This document shows, piece by piece, positions 53,703 to 61,703 of a DNA stretch of 64,000 nucleotides (position 1 is its first letter; every line of letters begins with the position of its first letter). A program made the translations under genes and the position numbers. The DNA is from Desulfovibrionaceae bacterium. GTDB taxonomy: Bacteria; Desulfobacterota; Desulfovibrionia; Desulfovibrionales; Desulfovibrionaceae. The stretch covers positions 38,911 through 102,910 of the forward strand of contig JACCQI010000007.1 of NCBI GenBank assembly GCA_015709315.1, given 5' to 3'. The notes below the pieces were generated by a model, which was not told the DNA's origin, searched no databases, and saw only the letters and a program-made list of their open reading frames with translations.

Positions 53703-54446
53703 CTACTCTTCGTCGAACAGATTGTCCGGGAAATCGGCGTTGGTGTAGATGTTCTGGGTGTCGTCGTTGTCGTCCAGCGCGTCATAGAGCTTCATGACCT
53801 TCCGGCCGGTCTCCACGTCCACCTCGATCAGGTTCTCGGGCACCTGGCTCACCTCGGCGGATTCGTATTCCATGCCCGCGTCGGCAAACGCCTGCTGCAC
53901 GGCCATGAAGTCGCCCGGCTCGGTGTACACGGTGAACACGTCGCCGTCGTCCACGAGGTCCTCGGCACCGGCCTCCAGGCCCACTTCCATGAGTTCGTCC
54001 TCGGAGTACTTCTCCTTGTCGAAGACGATGACGCCCTTCTTGTTGAACATGTAGGCCACCGCGCCGGCCTCGGCCATGTTGCCGCCGTGCTTGGTGAAGG
54101 CATGCCGGATTTCGGCCACCACCCGGTTCTTGTTGTCGGTGCAGACATCGACCAGGATGGCCACGCCGCCGGGGCCGTACCCTTCGTACAGGGTCTCGAG
54201 AAGGTCGCCGCCGGCCAACTCGCCGGTGCCCTTCTTGATGGCGTTGTCGATCTTGTCCTTGGGCAGGTTCACGGCCTTGGCCTTCTGGATGGCCAGCCGA
54301 AGGGTGGAGTTGTCGTCCGGGTTGCCGCCGCCCGCCTTGGCGGCCAGGATGATGTCCTTGGCGGCCTTGGTGAAAAATTTCGCCTTCTTGGCGTCCTGAC
54401 GCCCCTTGCGGTGCTGAATGTTTGCCCATTTACTGTGTCCGGCCAT
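53703..54446 (-). CDS. YebC/PmpR-family regulatory protein
   Basis: 247 residues, the family standard. It begins MAGHSKWANIQHRKGRQDAKKAKFFTK and contains GGDLLETLYEGYGPGGVAILVDVCTDNKNR and FNKKGVIVFDKEKYSEDELMEV, all signature blocks. Members act on translation of poly-proline stretches and/or as DNA-binding regulators. Directly upstream of ruvC on the same strand, a common arrangement in bacteria. Confidence 0.96.
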   Translation of the reverse strand: MAGHSKWANIQHRKGRQDAKKAKFFTKAAKDIILAAKAGGGNPDDNSTLRLAIQKAKAVNLPKDKIDNAIKKGTGELAGGDLLETLYEGYGPGGVAILVDVCTDNKNRVVAEIRHAFTKHGGNMAEAGAVAYMFNKKGVIVFDKEKYSEDELMEVGLEAGAEDLVDDGDVFTVYTEPGDFMAVQQAFADAGMEYESAEVSQVPENLIEVDVETGRKVMKLYDALDDNDDTQNIYTNADFPDNLFDEE

Positions 54447-54499
54447 ATTTCCTCCTGGATATGCTCAATAAATATTTTTTCGGTTTCGGGGCGAATATA

Positions 54500-55099
54500 C
54501 TAACTGTCATTGCCCTTAAAGCCAAGCGCGACGATGAATATCTCCTTGGATTCGGCGCGCGAGCTGTGGGGCTTGAAATTCTTTATCTTGTCGAAGTGGA
54601 CGCGCAGCGCGGCCCGGTAGTCGTTGATCTCGCCGCCCTCGAAGATCTTGACCGCGAAACTGCCGCCCTTCCTCAGGTGCTTGACGGCCACTTCCAGGGC
54701 CTTTTCGCACAGTTCCAGGGAGTTGGCCTGGTCCGCGAACTTGATTCCGGTTGTCTTGGGGGCCATGTCGCTGATAATGACGTCAAAGGGCGCAAGCGGT
54801 TCCATGGCCGCGAGCAGCTCCGGCGAATCCGAAAACACGTCGGCCTGCAAAAAGGTGATGTTGTCCGCAAAGCCGTGCCGCGTGTCCTGGATGTCCACGG
54901 CCAGCACGCGCCCTTCGCGGCCCACCCGCTCCCCGGCGAACTGGGTCCAGGAACCGGGGGCCGCGCCGAGGTCGAGCACGGTCTGGCCCCTGCGGAAGAG
55001 ATGGAATTTCTTGTCCATCTCCTTGAGCTTGTAGACCGACCGGGCGGCGTAATTTTCCTTTTTGGCCCGTTTGAAGTATTTGTCCTGGTATTGTTTCAT
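54500..55099 (-). CDS. rlmE: 23S rRNA 2'-O-methyltransferase RlmE (FtsJ/RrmJ)
   Basis: 199 residues from ATG 55099 (AAGGAG upstream); longer upstream readings are shadows. The N-terminus is [29 protein letters not shown], the SAM site is [11 protein letters not shown], and the catalytic region is [12 protein letters not shown] with later [12 protein letters not shown] and the R-S-R-A-E-S-K-E block. K-D-K-E tetrad positions are conserved. It methylates the A-loop uridine of 23S rRNA. Confidence 0.95.
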   Translation of the reverse strand: MKQYQDKYFKRAKKENYAARSVYKLKEMDKKFHLFRRGQTVLDLGAAPGSWTQFAGERVGREGRVLAVDIQDTRHGFADNITFLQADVFSDSPELLAAMEPLAPFDVIISDMAPKTTGIKFADQANSLELCEKALEVAVKHLRKGGSFAVKIFEGGEINDYRAALRVHFDKIKNFKPHSSRAESKEIFIVALGFKGNDS

Positions 55100-55165
55100 G
55101 GCAACGCTCCTTGGGCGTGGAGCGATGTAGTAGCCGAATACGCCGAAAAAGCCAAGCGGACAGCC

Positions 55166-56686
55166 ATGCACCGACCCCGCCACCTCACCGTCGAGGACGA
55201 ACTCGGCCTTGAAAAATCCATGCCCGCGGCCGTGGACCGATTCGAGTGGACCGACGCTCCCGCGTCCGGCCGCGCGCCCGTTGTCTTCCTCGGCCTCGGC
55301 CCGGAACCGGAGAAGCTGCCGGAATGGTTCGACCTGCCGGACCGCGAAATCCGGTTTCTGGAATGCCCGGCCTTTGCCCGTCAGGTGGACGGCTGGCAAC
55401 GCCGGGTCCCGGCCAACTTCCGGCCCATGGCCGATGACGAGTTCACCCGCGACCTGGCGGCCGGGGCGCGCGTGGTCCGCTACCTGCCCGCCCACCGCGC
55501 CTTCCCGTCCTATTTCGCCCCGCTCTCGGCCCGGCTCGCCCTGCGCGCGGCCGATCTCCAAAAACGCGGCCGCACGGCCTGGATTCCCGCGTCCGGCGAC
55601 GACCTGCTCTGCCGGGAGCTGGCCCAGGCCCTTCGGGGCGCGGGGTACGAAGTCGATCTGATCGACCATGAACCGCCGGAGAGGCATCCCGGCCGGGTCC
55701 TGCCCGAGCTGCTGGCGCAGGGCGTGCCCGACCTTTTTCTGTCGGTCAACTTCAAAGGGCTGGACCCGTTCGGCCTGGGCCACGCCATCCTGCGGGAGGC
55801 GGGCGTCCAGGTGGGCATCTGGCTGGTGGACAATCCGTTCAACCTGCTCACGGCGGTCAAGTCGGGCTACTGGAAGTGCGCCAAGCTCTTCGTCACGGAC
55901 CACAGCTTCATCGGCCCGCTCATCGGCGAGGGCGCGCGGTGGGCGACCCACCTGCCCCTGGCCGCCTCCCCGGCCCTGTTCGAGTCCGGGGGCGTCCTGC
56001 CCGAAAACGCCCAGGGGCTCAAGGACCGGCTGATCTTCGTAGGCCGATCCGAGTTCCCGGACAGGGACCGGTTCTTCGCTGGGATCACGGTGCCGCCCGA
56101 GCTTGCGGACCGGGTGAACGCGGACGCGGACGGCCGCCGCTTCGACTACCACTGGTGGCGGGACCGGACGCGAATCGCCCGGCTCTGGCCCGGCAACGCG
56201 GTGCGCGCCGTGGGCGCGGGCGCGGAATGGGCCGGACGCAAATGGAAACTGGACTGCCTCAGGGCGGCCGGCCGAATCGTGGTCTTCGGTGACCCCGGCT
56301 GGCAAGGGCTGGCCAACCACGGGGCGGACCTGCGCGGGCCGGTGGACTACTACGCCCACCTGCCCGCCGTGTACCGGGCAGCGGCCGCAACCCTGAACGT
56401 CACGGGCATGCAGCTCCCGGCCGGGCTGACCCAGCGCCACTTCGACGTCTGGTGCGCGGGCGGCTTTCTGATTTCCGACGCCAACCCGGGGCTGAACATT
56501 TTTCCGCCCGAACTGGTCGATCCCATCCGGTTCACCCGGCCCGGCGACATCCGCGACCTGTTCCTGCGCCACCGCGAGGAAACCCAGGCCAAGCGGGAAC
56601 TCCGCGCCGCCTGGAAGGAATGCGTCCTGGCCGACCACACCTACGCGGACCGGGTACGGACCATTATTGCCGCGCTCGGCCTGTAA
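55166..56686 (+). CDS. CgeB-like glycosyltransferase family protein
   Basis: 506 residues from ATG 55166; the start is uncertain, with ATG 55220 an alternative. The N-terminal region ([16 protein letters not shown]) and central part ([28 protein letters not shown]) match the long CgeB-type proteins of Desulfovibrio. The C-terminal GT-B-like half contains [22 protein letters not shown], the block conserved in CgeB spore-maturation-like glycosyltransferases. Probably involved in glycosylation of a surface polymer or protein such as flagellin. Divergent from rlmE. Confidence 0.8.
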   Translation: MHRPRHLTVEDELGLEKSMPAAVDRFEWTDAPASGRAPVVFLGLGPEPEKLPEWFDLPDREIRFLECPAFARQVDGWQRRVPANFRPMADDEFTRDLAAGARVVRYLPAHRAFPSYFAPLSARLALRAADLQKRGRTAWIPASGDDLLCRELAQALRGAGYEVDLIDHEPPERHPGRVLPELLAQGVPDLFLSVNFKGLDPFGLGHAILREAGVQVGIWLVDNPFNLLTAVKSGYWKCAKLFVTDHSFIGPLIGEGARWATHLPLAASPALFESGGVLPENAQGLKDRLIFVGRSEFPDRDRFFAGITVPPELADRVNADADGRRFDYHWWRDRTRIARLWPGNAVRAVGAGAEWAGRKWKLDCLRAAGRIVVFGDPGWQGLANHGADLRGPVDYYAHLPAVYRAAAATLNVTGMQLPAGLTQRHFDVWCAGGFLISDANPGLNIFPPELVDPIRFTRPGDIRDLFLRHREETQAKRELRAAWKECVLADHTYADRVRTIIAALGL

Positions 56687-56710
56687 GGGCATGAAAGTGC
56701 TTGTCCAAAC

Positions 56711-56736
56711 GAAAAAAAGGAGCTAACAAGCTCCTT
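56711..56736 (-). terminator. Leftward terminator between the mobile element side and host genes
   Basis: AAGGAGCT-AACA-AGCTCCTT. In the leftward direction it ends in TTTTTTT, so it stops transcripts coming from the tRNA/element side before they enter the antisense strand of the glycosyltransferase gene. Confidence 0.7.
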
Positions 56737-56740
56737 CCAC

Positions 56741-56816
56741 GGGGACGTAGCTCAGTTGGGAGAGCGCTGCCTTCGCAAGGCAGAAGTCGTGAGTTCAAGT
56801 CTCATCGTCTCCACCA
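56741..56816 (+). tRNA. tRNA-Ala (anticodon CGC)
   Basis: A 76-nt cloverleaf. The 7-bp acceptor GGGGACG/CGTCTCC includes the G3-U70 wobble that identifies alanine tRNAs. D arm GCTC/GAGC, anticodon arm CTGCC-TTCGCAA-GGCAG with anticodon CGC (reads GCG), T arm GTGAG-TTCAAGT-CTCAT. CCA is encoded. Its 3' end borders the mobile element, so it is the likely integration site. Confidence 0.97.
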
Positions 56817-56824
56817 AGAAAATC

Positions 56825-56859
56825 AAGGGTTTACAGATAATTTCTGTAAACCCTTTTTT
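56825..56859 (+). terminator. tRNA-Ala terminator
   Basis: AAGGGTTTACAG/CTGTAAACCCTT, a 12-bp stem with a 7-nt loop, followed by TTTT. Eight nucleotides after the tRNA CCA end. Confidence 0.9.
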
Positions 56860-56861
56860 CT

Positions 56862-56902
56862 TTGCCATACGAGATTGCCATACAAGACGCTCCTGTATGG
56901 CA
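56862..56902. repeat. Arm-type repeats TTGCCATAC (two direct, one inverted)
   Basis: TTGCCATAC at 56862-56870 and 56875-56883 (13 bp apart) and the inverted GTATGGCA at 56895-56902. Placement between the tRNA end and the excisionase-like gene is as expected for tyrosine-integrase or excisionase binding sites in attL. Confidence 0.65.
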
Positions 56903-56903
56903 T

Positions 56904-57173
56904 TTACTGCATAAACATAGAACTCAAGGAATATCCGAAGACTAGCTGCTTTTGCTCAGCCGTCGAAAGGATTCTTCCCGCTGGCTTCGCCCTGTGGGTG
57001 GCAACCCTGTACTGCTCCGGGTCCTCCATCCACTTATCGAGGTCCGTACACTTGTACCTGTTTCGCTTCGGCCCGTACTTGGGCAGTGGGTACTTCCGCA
57101 CGAAGCCGGAAAAGGTGTCTACGTTGTAGCCGCAATACTGGGCTGCCTGTTTCTTATTGAGAAATGCTTGCAT
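56904..57173 (-). CDS. AlpA/HTH_17-like excisionase-type DNA-binding protein
   Basis: 89 residues (MQAFLNKKQAAQYCGYNVDTF), with GGAGG upstream. The first ~50 residues have the winged-helix layout of AlpA/Xis/HTH_17 proteins: FLNKKQAAQYCGYNVDTFSGFV, PLPKYGPKRNRYKCTDLDKWM. Such proteins bend attachment-site DNA during excision or activate element genes. It lies next to the repeat cluster and overlaps the end of the rep gene by 55 nt in another frame. Confidence 0.82.
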   Translation of the reverse strand: MQAFLNKKQAAQYCGYNVDTFSGFVRKYPLPKYGPKRNRYKCTDLDKWMEDPEQYRVATHRAKPAGRILSTAEQKQLVFGYSLSSMFMQ

Positions 57174-58006
57174 CCTGTTTCCTCCAAAATGCTTTGAATA
57201 TTTGCCTTGAGTTCTGCTCCTAGAAACGCCTGAAAGCAGAAGTCAGAGTTGATACTGTTCAGCTGCCGCTGATTAATGACGCCGTGGCGGTGCTGGGCCT
57301 GCCGGTCTATCTCTGCCCTCAGAAGCGCCCGTATGCGCTCCATTTGGGCTTGTGACGGCTTGTAGGGCTTTGGTTCGATAAAGACGGCGTTCTTCTTCCC
57401 TACAAGCCCAAATGAGAAAGCCCGACCTAGTTGCATGGTCAGGGCTGAATCATGGTTAGCCTTTTGCTTTTTGAAGAAGTACCCAATTCGGGCCGCCGTT
57501 AATTCCTTTGTGTCTGTCAGCCTCTCCCAGCTGCTCCGCACGATTCGCCGCCAGACCTTCGTGGCCCAGTCATGGAAGTCTTCCAGCTGGGTGCCTGCGC
57601 CTGTCTTCACTATCAGGTGGAAGTGGACCCCCAAGTGGTCTGAATCGTATTCCACCTTCCAAATGTAGAATCCCTTGGGGAATCGGTACACGAAGGCAGA
57701 GCGAAAACGATTCAACCACGCCTGCCACTGTTTTGGATTCTTGTACGCCTTGGGGTTGCGCCTCTTGTCCGTTGCTAGGGTCAGGAACTGGTAATCCCCT
57801 TCTGGAAGGGAACAGGCCCACTTTAGAAGCTTGCGCCTCCGGTCTTTGTGATTTCGTGTGTGCTGGGGTGCCTGTGGGGCTGACGGCGTAGCCTTTGCCG
57901 TGACCGTCCTGCTCTGTTCTTTGGTCGGTGACTCTCCTGAATTGACCGGGCTGCCCCCGTAAAAGGTCAGATAATCACCGCCCAAATTAATACGATATTC
58001 CTGCAC
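57119..58006 (-). CDS. HUH endonuclease replication initiator (Rep)
   Basis: 295 residues from a GTG start, with AAGG about eight bases upstream. It has the three motifs of rolling-circle Rep proteins: motif I FLTLA (about 74-78), motif II with H128-F129-H130 (VHFHLIV), and motif III Y176-F-F-K179, a single catalytic tyrosine. The first ~60 residues are low-complexity and probably a linker. It nicks the element origin to start single-strand replication. Filamentous-phage G2P-like and microvirus-like Reps are the nearest named type; similarity to P2 gpA is possible but not evident. Confidence 0.85.
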   Translation of the reverse strand: MQEYRINLGGDYLTFYGGSPVNSGESPTKEQSRTVTAKATPSAPQAPQHTRNHKDRRRKLLKWACSLPEGDYQFLTLATDKRRNPKAYKNPKQWQAWLNRFRSAFVYRFPKGFYIWKVEYDSDHLGVHFHLIVKTGAGTQLEDFHDWATKVWRRIVRSSWERLTDTKELTAARIGYFFKKQKANHDSALTMQLGRAFSFGLVGKKNAVFIEPKPYKPSQAQMERIRALLRAEIDRQAQHRHGVINQRQLNSINSDFCFQAFLGAELKANIQSILEETGCKHFSIRNRQPSIAATT

Positions 58007-58149
58007 ATGATTTACCTTGTATTTAAGTTAGTTAAAGAAATTTTATTGAAACCTCCGTACTTACACCAAGCAAACAGATTGTTCCTCCTTGAGAGGTTAT
58101 AGACATCCAGCCCCTTATCCGCGCAGTTCAGCATTGCTGACAAAAGAGA

Positions 58150-58178
58150 AAGGCGGCTGAGCCAATCCCAGCCGCCTT
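58150..58178 (-). terminator. Leftward terminator after the major capsid gene
   Basis: AAGGCGGCT/AGCCGCCTT stem with an 11-nt loop, followed leftward by TCTCTTTTG. Separates head genes from rep. Confidence 0.75.
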
Positions 58179-58208
58179 CAACAGGATGAAACCCCAAACA
58201 AGGGGAAA

Positions 58209-58235
58209 CCCCGCATGCGCCAATCGCACGCGGGG
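58209..58235. repeat. Hairpin CCCCGCATGCG/CGCACGCGGGG
   Basis: Stem with one mismatch and a CCAAT loop. It could be part of the origin recognised by the HUH Rep or a second terminator arm. Confidence 0.4.
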
Positions 58236-58276
58236 CAATTGCAACAACCAAGGGCCATGCCTCGGTTATAGGTTAA

Positions 58277-59218
58277 CTATACGTTTCTGAGGCCACGCAG
58301 GCGTGCGGCGCTCTTGGGGTGGAAGGTGGCAAGGCCAGCCATCCAATCCAGCTTGGTGCGTTCCTTGTTCGTGCCGGGGAGCTTGCCGCAATCCTCAACA
58401 TCGAAGGCACCGCATTGCAGGCCAGACACATACTCGCCCTTGCCGAAACGGACGGCATAAATGGACGCGGTAACGTCCTGGTCGCCGTCATCAAGGTCAG
58501 GCTCATTGAAGCCCAGCGGGTCAAGGGTAATCGGGGTGCCTTGGTCGGCTGGGTTGTCCATCTGAACACTGCCGATACGGGCAATGGGGATATTGGCGTA
58601 GGACGGCAGAAGAGCGCCGAAGCTGGTAGTCACCATTTCACGGGCCTGACCAGCGGAACGCATGAGCTTGTTCACCTTGAGCCAGAGCTTCTGGTTCATA
58701 AAGAGAACGTCAGGCTGCTCGCCGTCAACGGACACAATGAGTTCGTCCAGCATATCAAGGGTCAGTTCGTCGCCGCCATCGGAAGAGCCAGCGTCAAGCA
58801 CTTGGTCGCCCGTCAGGCGGTTACGCAGGCCGGAAATGCGGCCTGCGCCAGCGCCCACAAAGAACTCGTTGGTGAAGAACAGACCTTGAGCCTTGGCCTT
58901 CTGAACGTCCAGAGCAGTTCGATAAGCAATGCCGCCGTTGGCGGCCATCATCTTGACATCAACGTCAGAATCGCCGCCGAAGATGTACAGGGTTTCGGTG
59001 TCAGGGACGATAACCCCGGTGTTCTCGGCGTACTCTTCGTTGAAATCACGGTACGCCACGCCGGGAAGCATCCCTTCACGGTTGTACTGGAACTTGTTGT
59101 TATTCAGCGGCATGAAGTCGAGGAAACCCAGCACGGGGCTGGAACCGTTCACGGTTTCGACAACGCTCTTCAACAGTTCGGGATTCTTGGTGTTTTCAAA
59201 ATTGGCTTGGGTAATCAT
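58277..59218 (-). CDS. HK97-fold major capsid protein
   Basis: 313 residues with AGGAG upstream. The sequence has the layout of phage major capsid proteins made with a scaffold: ITQANFENTKNPELLKSVVETV at the N-terminus, then LPGVAYRDFNEEYAEN and GGDSDVDVKMMAANG, and LDMLDELIVSVDGEQPDVLFMNQKLW in the A-domain. No protease gene is seen, so maturation may be protease-free. It is directly downstream of the scaffold gene (12-nt gap). Family is inferred from sequence pattern; fold not proven. Confidence 0.85.
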   Translation of the reverse strand: MITQANFENTKNPELLKSVVETVNGSSPVLGFLDFMPLNNNKFQYNREGMLPGVAYRDFNEEYAENTGVIVPDTETLYIFGGDSDVDVKMMAANGGIAYRTALDVQKAKAQGLFFTNEFFVGAGAGRISGLRNRLTGDQVLDAGSSDGGDELTLDMLDELIVSVDGEQPDVLFMNQKLWLKVNKLMRSAGQAREMVTTSFGALLPSYANIPIARIGSVQMDNPADQGTPITLDPLGFNEPDLDDGDQDVTASIYAVRFGKGEYVSGLQCGAFDVEDCGKLPGTNKERTKLDWMAGLATFHPKSAARLRGLRNV

Positions 59219-59230
59219 TTAGGGATTCTC

Positions 59231-59626
59231 CTATCTGTTTTCCTTGAGGAATTTCTCATAAGGGGTTTGTTTCAAGTCGCCCTTCTTCGGGCTGGCTGGG
59301 CGCTCTGCGCCGGGGCCATCTTCTGCCGTGGTACGATTGAACAGGCCGGACTTCGTGGCGTCCCGCATCCACTTCACCCTCTCAGCCGGGGGAAGGTTCG
59401 GAATCAGTGCGCGGAACTCTTCCGGTACCTCTTCGGCGGCTTCGTTGGCGAAGGTTTCAAGGGCAGATTCGGCGGCCTTCCGCTTGTCGATTTCCTTGTT
59501 CAATCGGGACTGAGGAACTGTGTTTTCAGCATTGTTTCCCGCGCCGTGGTCGGTGTTGCTCCCGGTGTCGTTGTTCTGTACGCCGTTTTCGGTGGCGTTG
59601 CCGTTGTTCTGGGTGTCTTCCGACAT
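59231..59626 (-). CDS. Capsid scaffold protein
   Basis: 131 residues from ATG 59626. An earlier in-frame ATG at 59641 lacks a Shine-Dalgarno, whereas GGAG lies ~10 bases before 59626. The N-terminal third is low-complexity Asn/Gly/Thr-rich, followed by a charged helical segment (VPQSRLNKEIDKRKAAESALETF) and an acidic/basic tail ending YEKFLKENR. This pattern and its place between portal and capsid genes fit scaffold proteins of tailed phages. Confidence 0.75.
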   Translation of the reverse strand: MSEDTQNNGNATENGVQNNDTGSNTDHGAGNNAENTVPQSRLNKEIDKRKAAESALETFANEAAEEVPEEFRALIPNLPPAERVKWMRDATKSGLFNRTTAEDGPGAERPASPKKGDLKQTPYEKFLKENR

Positions 59627-59670
59627 TCTCAAAAGCTCCATGTTTTACGCCCTGTCGGGCGAGGTTGAGA

Positions 59671-59706
59671 AAACAAAAAGCCCGACACGCACAAAGCGAA
59701 TCGGGC
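59671..59706 (-). terminator. Leftward terminator between portal and scaffold genes
   Basis: GCCCGA/TCGGGC with a 15-nt loop, followed leftward by TTTTTGTTTTC. Suggests that scaffold and capsid can be transcribed apart from the portal/terminase genes. Confidence 0.65.
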
Positions 59707-59753
59707 CAAAGGAACGTATTGTATTTGCTTTACGTCTGAGTAATTATTTATAG

Positions 59754-59909
59754 ATGATAGAAAATACCACCTTCACCGAATATGTTTTGGCCGCTTGCGC
59801 TTTTATCAGCGCAATTGCTTCTGTAATTAGCGCTGTCGCCTCTTGGAAAGCGGCGACTAGACCATACCCCAAGCCAATAATTCCAGGGCCAAAGCGACTA
59901 CGCCGTTAA
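59754..59909 (+). CDS. Possible 51-residue membrane peptide antisense to the head operon
   Basis: A rightward frame starting MIENTTFTEYVLAACAFISA, with one predicted membrane helix (about residues 10-30) and a basic Pro-rich tail (PYPKPIIPGPKRLRR). It overlaps the portal stop by a few bases. The Shine-Dalgarno is weak. The composition suits a small holin-like or regulatory membrane peptide, but chance is possible. Confidence 0.35.
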   Translation: MIENTTFTEYVLAACAFISAIASVISAVASWKAATRPYPKPIIPGPKRLRR

Positions 59910-61237
59910 GCGACATAAGGCTTGGTTTCTTCGTCAGGAACCCCTACCAGCTGGCCGCGCTCGGCCTGTACCTTCCCCAGAAACTCGGCGGCCTCTTCAC
60001 GGGTCTTCAAGTCGGGGTTGCGCTCCATAATAATGTCCACTTCGGAAATGACGCCCATGGAAAGCAGGGATTCCCACGCGGCTATCTGCTCAGTCAGGGA
60101 AGAGCTTTCCTTGAGGTCTGCGAAGTCCACCTTGAGCCGCGCCTTCGTGCTGAGCTTCCGGCTGGGGTTGTGGTGGTTCCAGACAAGGCGCATGACATCG
60201 AACAGGCGGCGCTCATAGACGCGGAAAAGTTCAATTTCATCGGCACGCTGTTCCATCAACTCCCGGTTTCCGACCACACGGGAAATACCCGTTTCCTTGG
60301 TCGGGTCGGTGGACAAACTAGAAGCGGAAAGGCCGTTGGCAATGGCGGTCTGTTTCAGGACAAACTCAACCGACTTGCGAACCTCCCCAATGGGGGCATT
60401 GGGCGAGACAAAGCCTATCTCCCCGTCCTTCTCAAGCTCGGCCATTACGCCGGGGCCAACTACAATTTCGCTTTCCGGGTTGTCGGACTTCACGTAGCCC
60501 ACGGCATAGCCCTGCATTTCGTTGGTGTAGACCAGCGAGGTAAGCAAGACGTTCAAGGCGTCCTGGGCAACTATCAGGTCATCCCCGGATTCAATAAAGA
60601 ACTGGTCCACGGGCGGCTCATCCCACATAGGAATGAACGGGATAACACCGTAGGGATTGCGCTGTTCACTCAAGACCCTGCCCCGGTAGTCCAGCGTCTT
60701 CATGGTGCTGGGGGTCACACGCTCGTACCAGACTTCCTTTTTCTCTGGCACGTAGTGCGTGACCATGACGGACTTCACATCTTCGGGGCAGTTCCCGGTT
60801 TCAACGTCGAGAAGGTCAGGCGTGAGAACGTCCAAATCAAGGCGGCCATTTCGCCAAACGGGGCGAACCATGACGGTCTTGAGGAGCTTGACCAGCCGGG
60901 AGGTCATTTTCATCTTGCTGTTCAAGGCGCTGCCTTCCAGTATCTCGGCCAGAATATCCCGGTCCCGGCCCTCGGCGTCCATGAGTTCCCGCTTCGGCGG
61001 CTCAAGGTATGAAGTCGCCTTGATTTTGACGATTTTCTTCACCATGTTCACGAACAGGGGTTTCAGCTTTTCCGGCTTGGCGAACCGTGCGTTCAGGTCG
61101 TCCATGAGATACGGAAGCTGTCCGTCCCGGTAGTATTCCAGCCGCTTGAAAGCGTCCTCTTTTCGGGCCGCGTTGGCCTGCTCCCGCATGTTTCCGAAGA
61201 GCGCGGCGGTTATCTTATCAGCTTGGGAAAAAATCAT
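59906..61237 (-). CDS. Phage portal protein (SPP1 gp6-like)
   Basis: 443 residues. The N-terminus is helical (ADKITAALFGNMREQANAARKEDAFKRL). The wing/stem region shows MRPVWRNGRLDLDVLTPDLLDVE and NPYGVIPFIPMWDEPPVDQFF, followed by a clip-like segment (YGLSASSLSTDPTKE-type) and an acidic C-terminal tail. The size fits portal rings of double-stranded DNA phages. The start is 1 nt from the connector stop, so the genes are coupled. Confidence 0.85.
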   Translation of the reverse strand: MIFSQADKITAALFGNMREQANAARKEDAFKRLEYYRDGQLPYLMDDLNARFAKPEKLKPLFVNMVKKIVKIKATSYLEPPKRELMDAEGRDRDILAEILEGSALNSKMKMTSRLVKLLKTVMVRPVWRNGRLDLDVLTPDLLDVETGNCPEDVKSVMVTHYVPEKKEVWYERVTPSTMKTLDYRGRVLSEQRNPYGVIPFIPMWDEPPVDQFFIESGDDLIVAQDALNVLLTSLVYTNEMQGYAVGYVKSDNPESEIVVGPGVMAELEKDGEIGFVSPNAPIGEVRKSVEFVLKQTAIANGLSASSLSTDPTKETGISRVVGNRELMEQRADEIELFRVYERRLFDVMRLVWNHHNPSRKLSTKARLKVDFADLKESSSLTEQIAAWESLLSMGVISEVDIIMERNPDLKTREEAAEFLGKVQAERGQLVGVPDEETKPYVA

Positions 61238-61238
61238 T

Positions 61239-61703
61239 CTACGCCCTCACAATGGATTTACTGGTTCGGAAGTAGCCGCGCAGGAGTTCAAGCACTTGCG
61301 GGTGGTACTGCTTGAGCCGGGGCAGACCAGCGCCGAATTTCGTTGCTGAAATGCCGCCCAATTTCTTGGATTGAATTTGTCCGATACCATCCTTGATTGC
61401 TTGCGCCATCGCTGGGCCGTTGGTCGCCATGAACCAAGCCTGAATGGCTACGGCCATTTTCACATGGCTCTGACCCCAAAACTCGGCATCAAGGGTTATC
61501 GTCGGCTCAATCAGGAGCATGATTTTGCTCACGGCATCTGCAATCAGATATTCCTTGTGGGCGTCCTCAAAGCTGGTCCAGTCCTCGGCCCCGTAGTGGG
61601 TAGCAAGCAGCTGGTTGGCCTCCTCAATGGGAAGAAAAATGGCTGACAGGGTATCAACTCCGTCAGCCTCTATGAATGAATCAAATCTGTTCGTGTCGGT
61701 CAT
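61239..61703 (-). CDS. Head-completion/connector-like protein (putative)
   Basis: 154 residues, helical and acidic at the N-terminus (FIEADGVDTLSAIFLPIEEANQLL, LATHYGAEDWTSFEDAHKEYLIADAVSK). It recalls head-tail connector or DnaT-like small head proteins by pattern and position between terminase and portal, but the assignment is not firm. No enzyme motif is seen. Starts immediately after the terminase stop. Confidence 0.55.
   Translation of the reverse strand: MTDTNRFDSFIEADGVDTLSAIFLPIEEANQLLATHYGAEDWTSFEDAHKEYLIADAVSKIMLLIEPTITLDAEFWGQSHVKMAVAIQAWFMATNGPAMAQAIKDGIGQIQSKKLGGISATKFGAGLPRLKQYHPQVLELLRGYFRTSKSIVRA

Larger units (their letters stand above)
58007..58276. other. 270-nt region between capsid gene and rep; candidate origin and terminator
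   Basis: Contains an intrinsic-type terminator for the capsid operon at 58150-58178 and a second GC-rich hairpin at 58209-58235, ahead of the rep promoter. A 79-codon leftward frame (58012-58251) is rejected: it spans both hairpins. A double-strand origin for the HUH protein is most likely here. Confidence 0.5.

Noticed and set aside
56701..57129. A rightward frame running through tRNA-Ala
   Set aside because: It reads through the tRNA gene and its terminator, and no domain is visible.
58012..58251. A 79-codon leftward frame between capsid and rep genes
   Set aside because: It spans two hairpins, one of them a terminator, and its composition shows no protein-like pattern.
58319..59668. A long rightward frame across the capsid and scaffold genes (also 60170-61012 and 62340-63185)
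   Set aside because: Antisense shadows of capsid, portal and terminase genes, all of which have family motifs.
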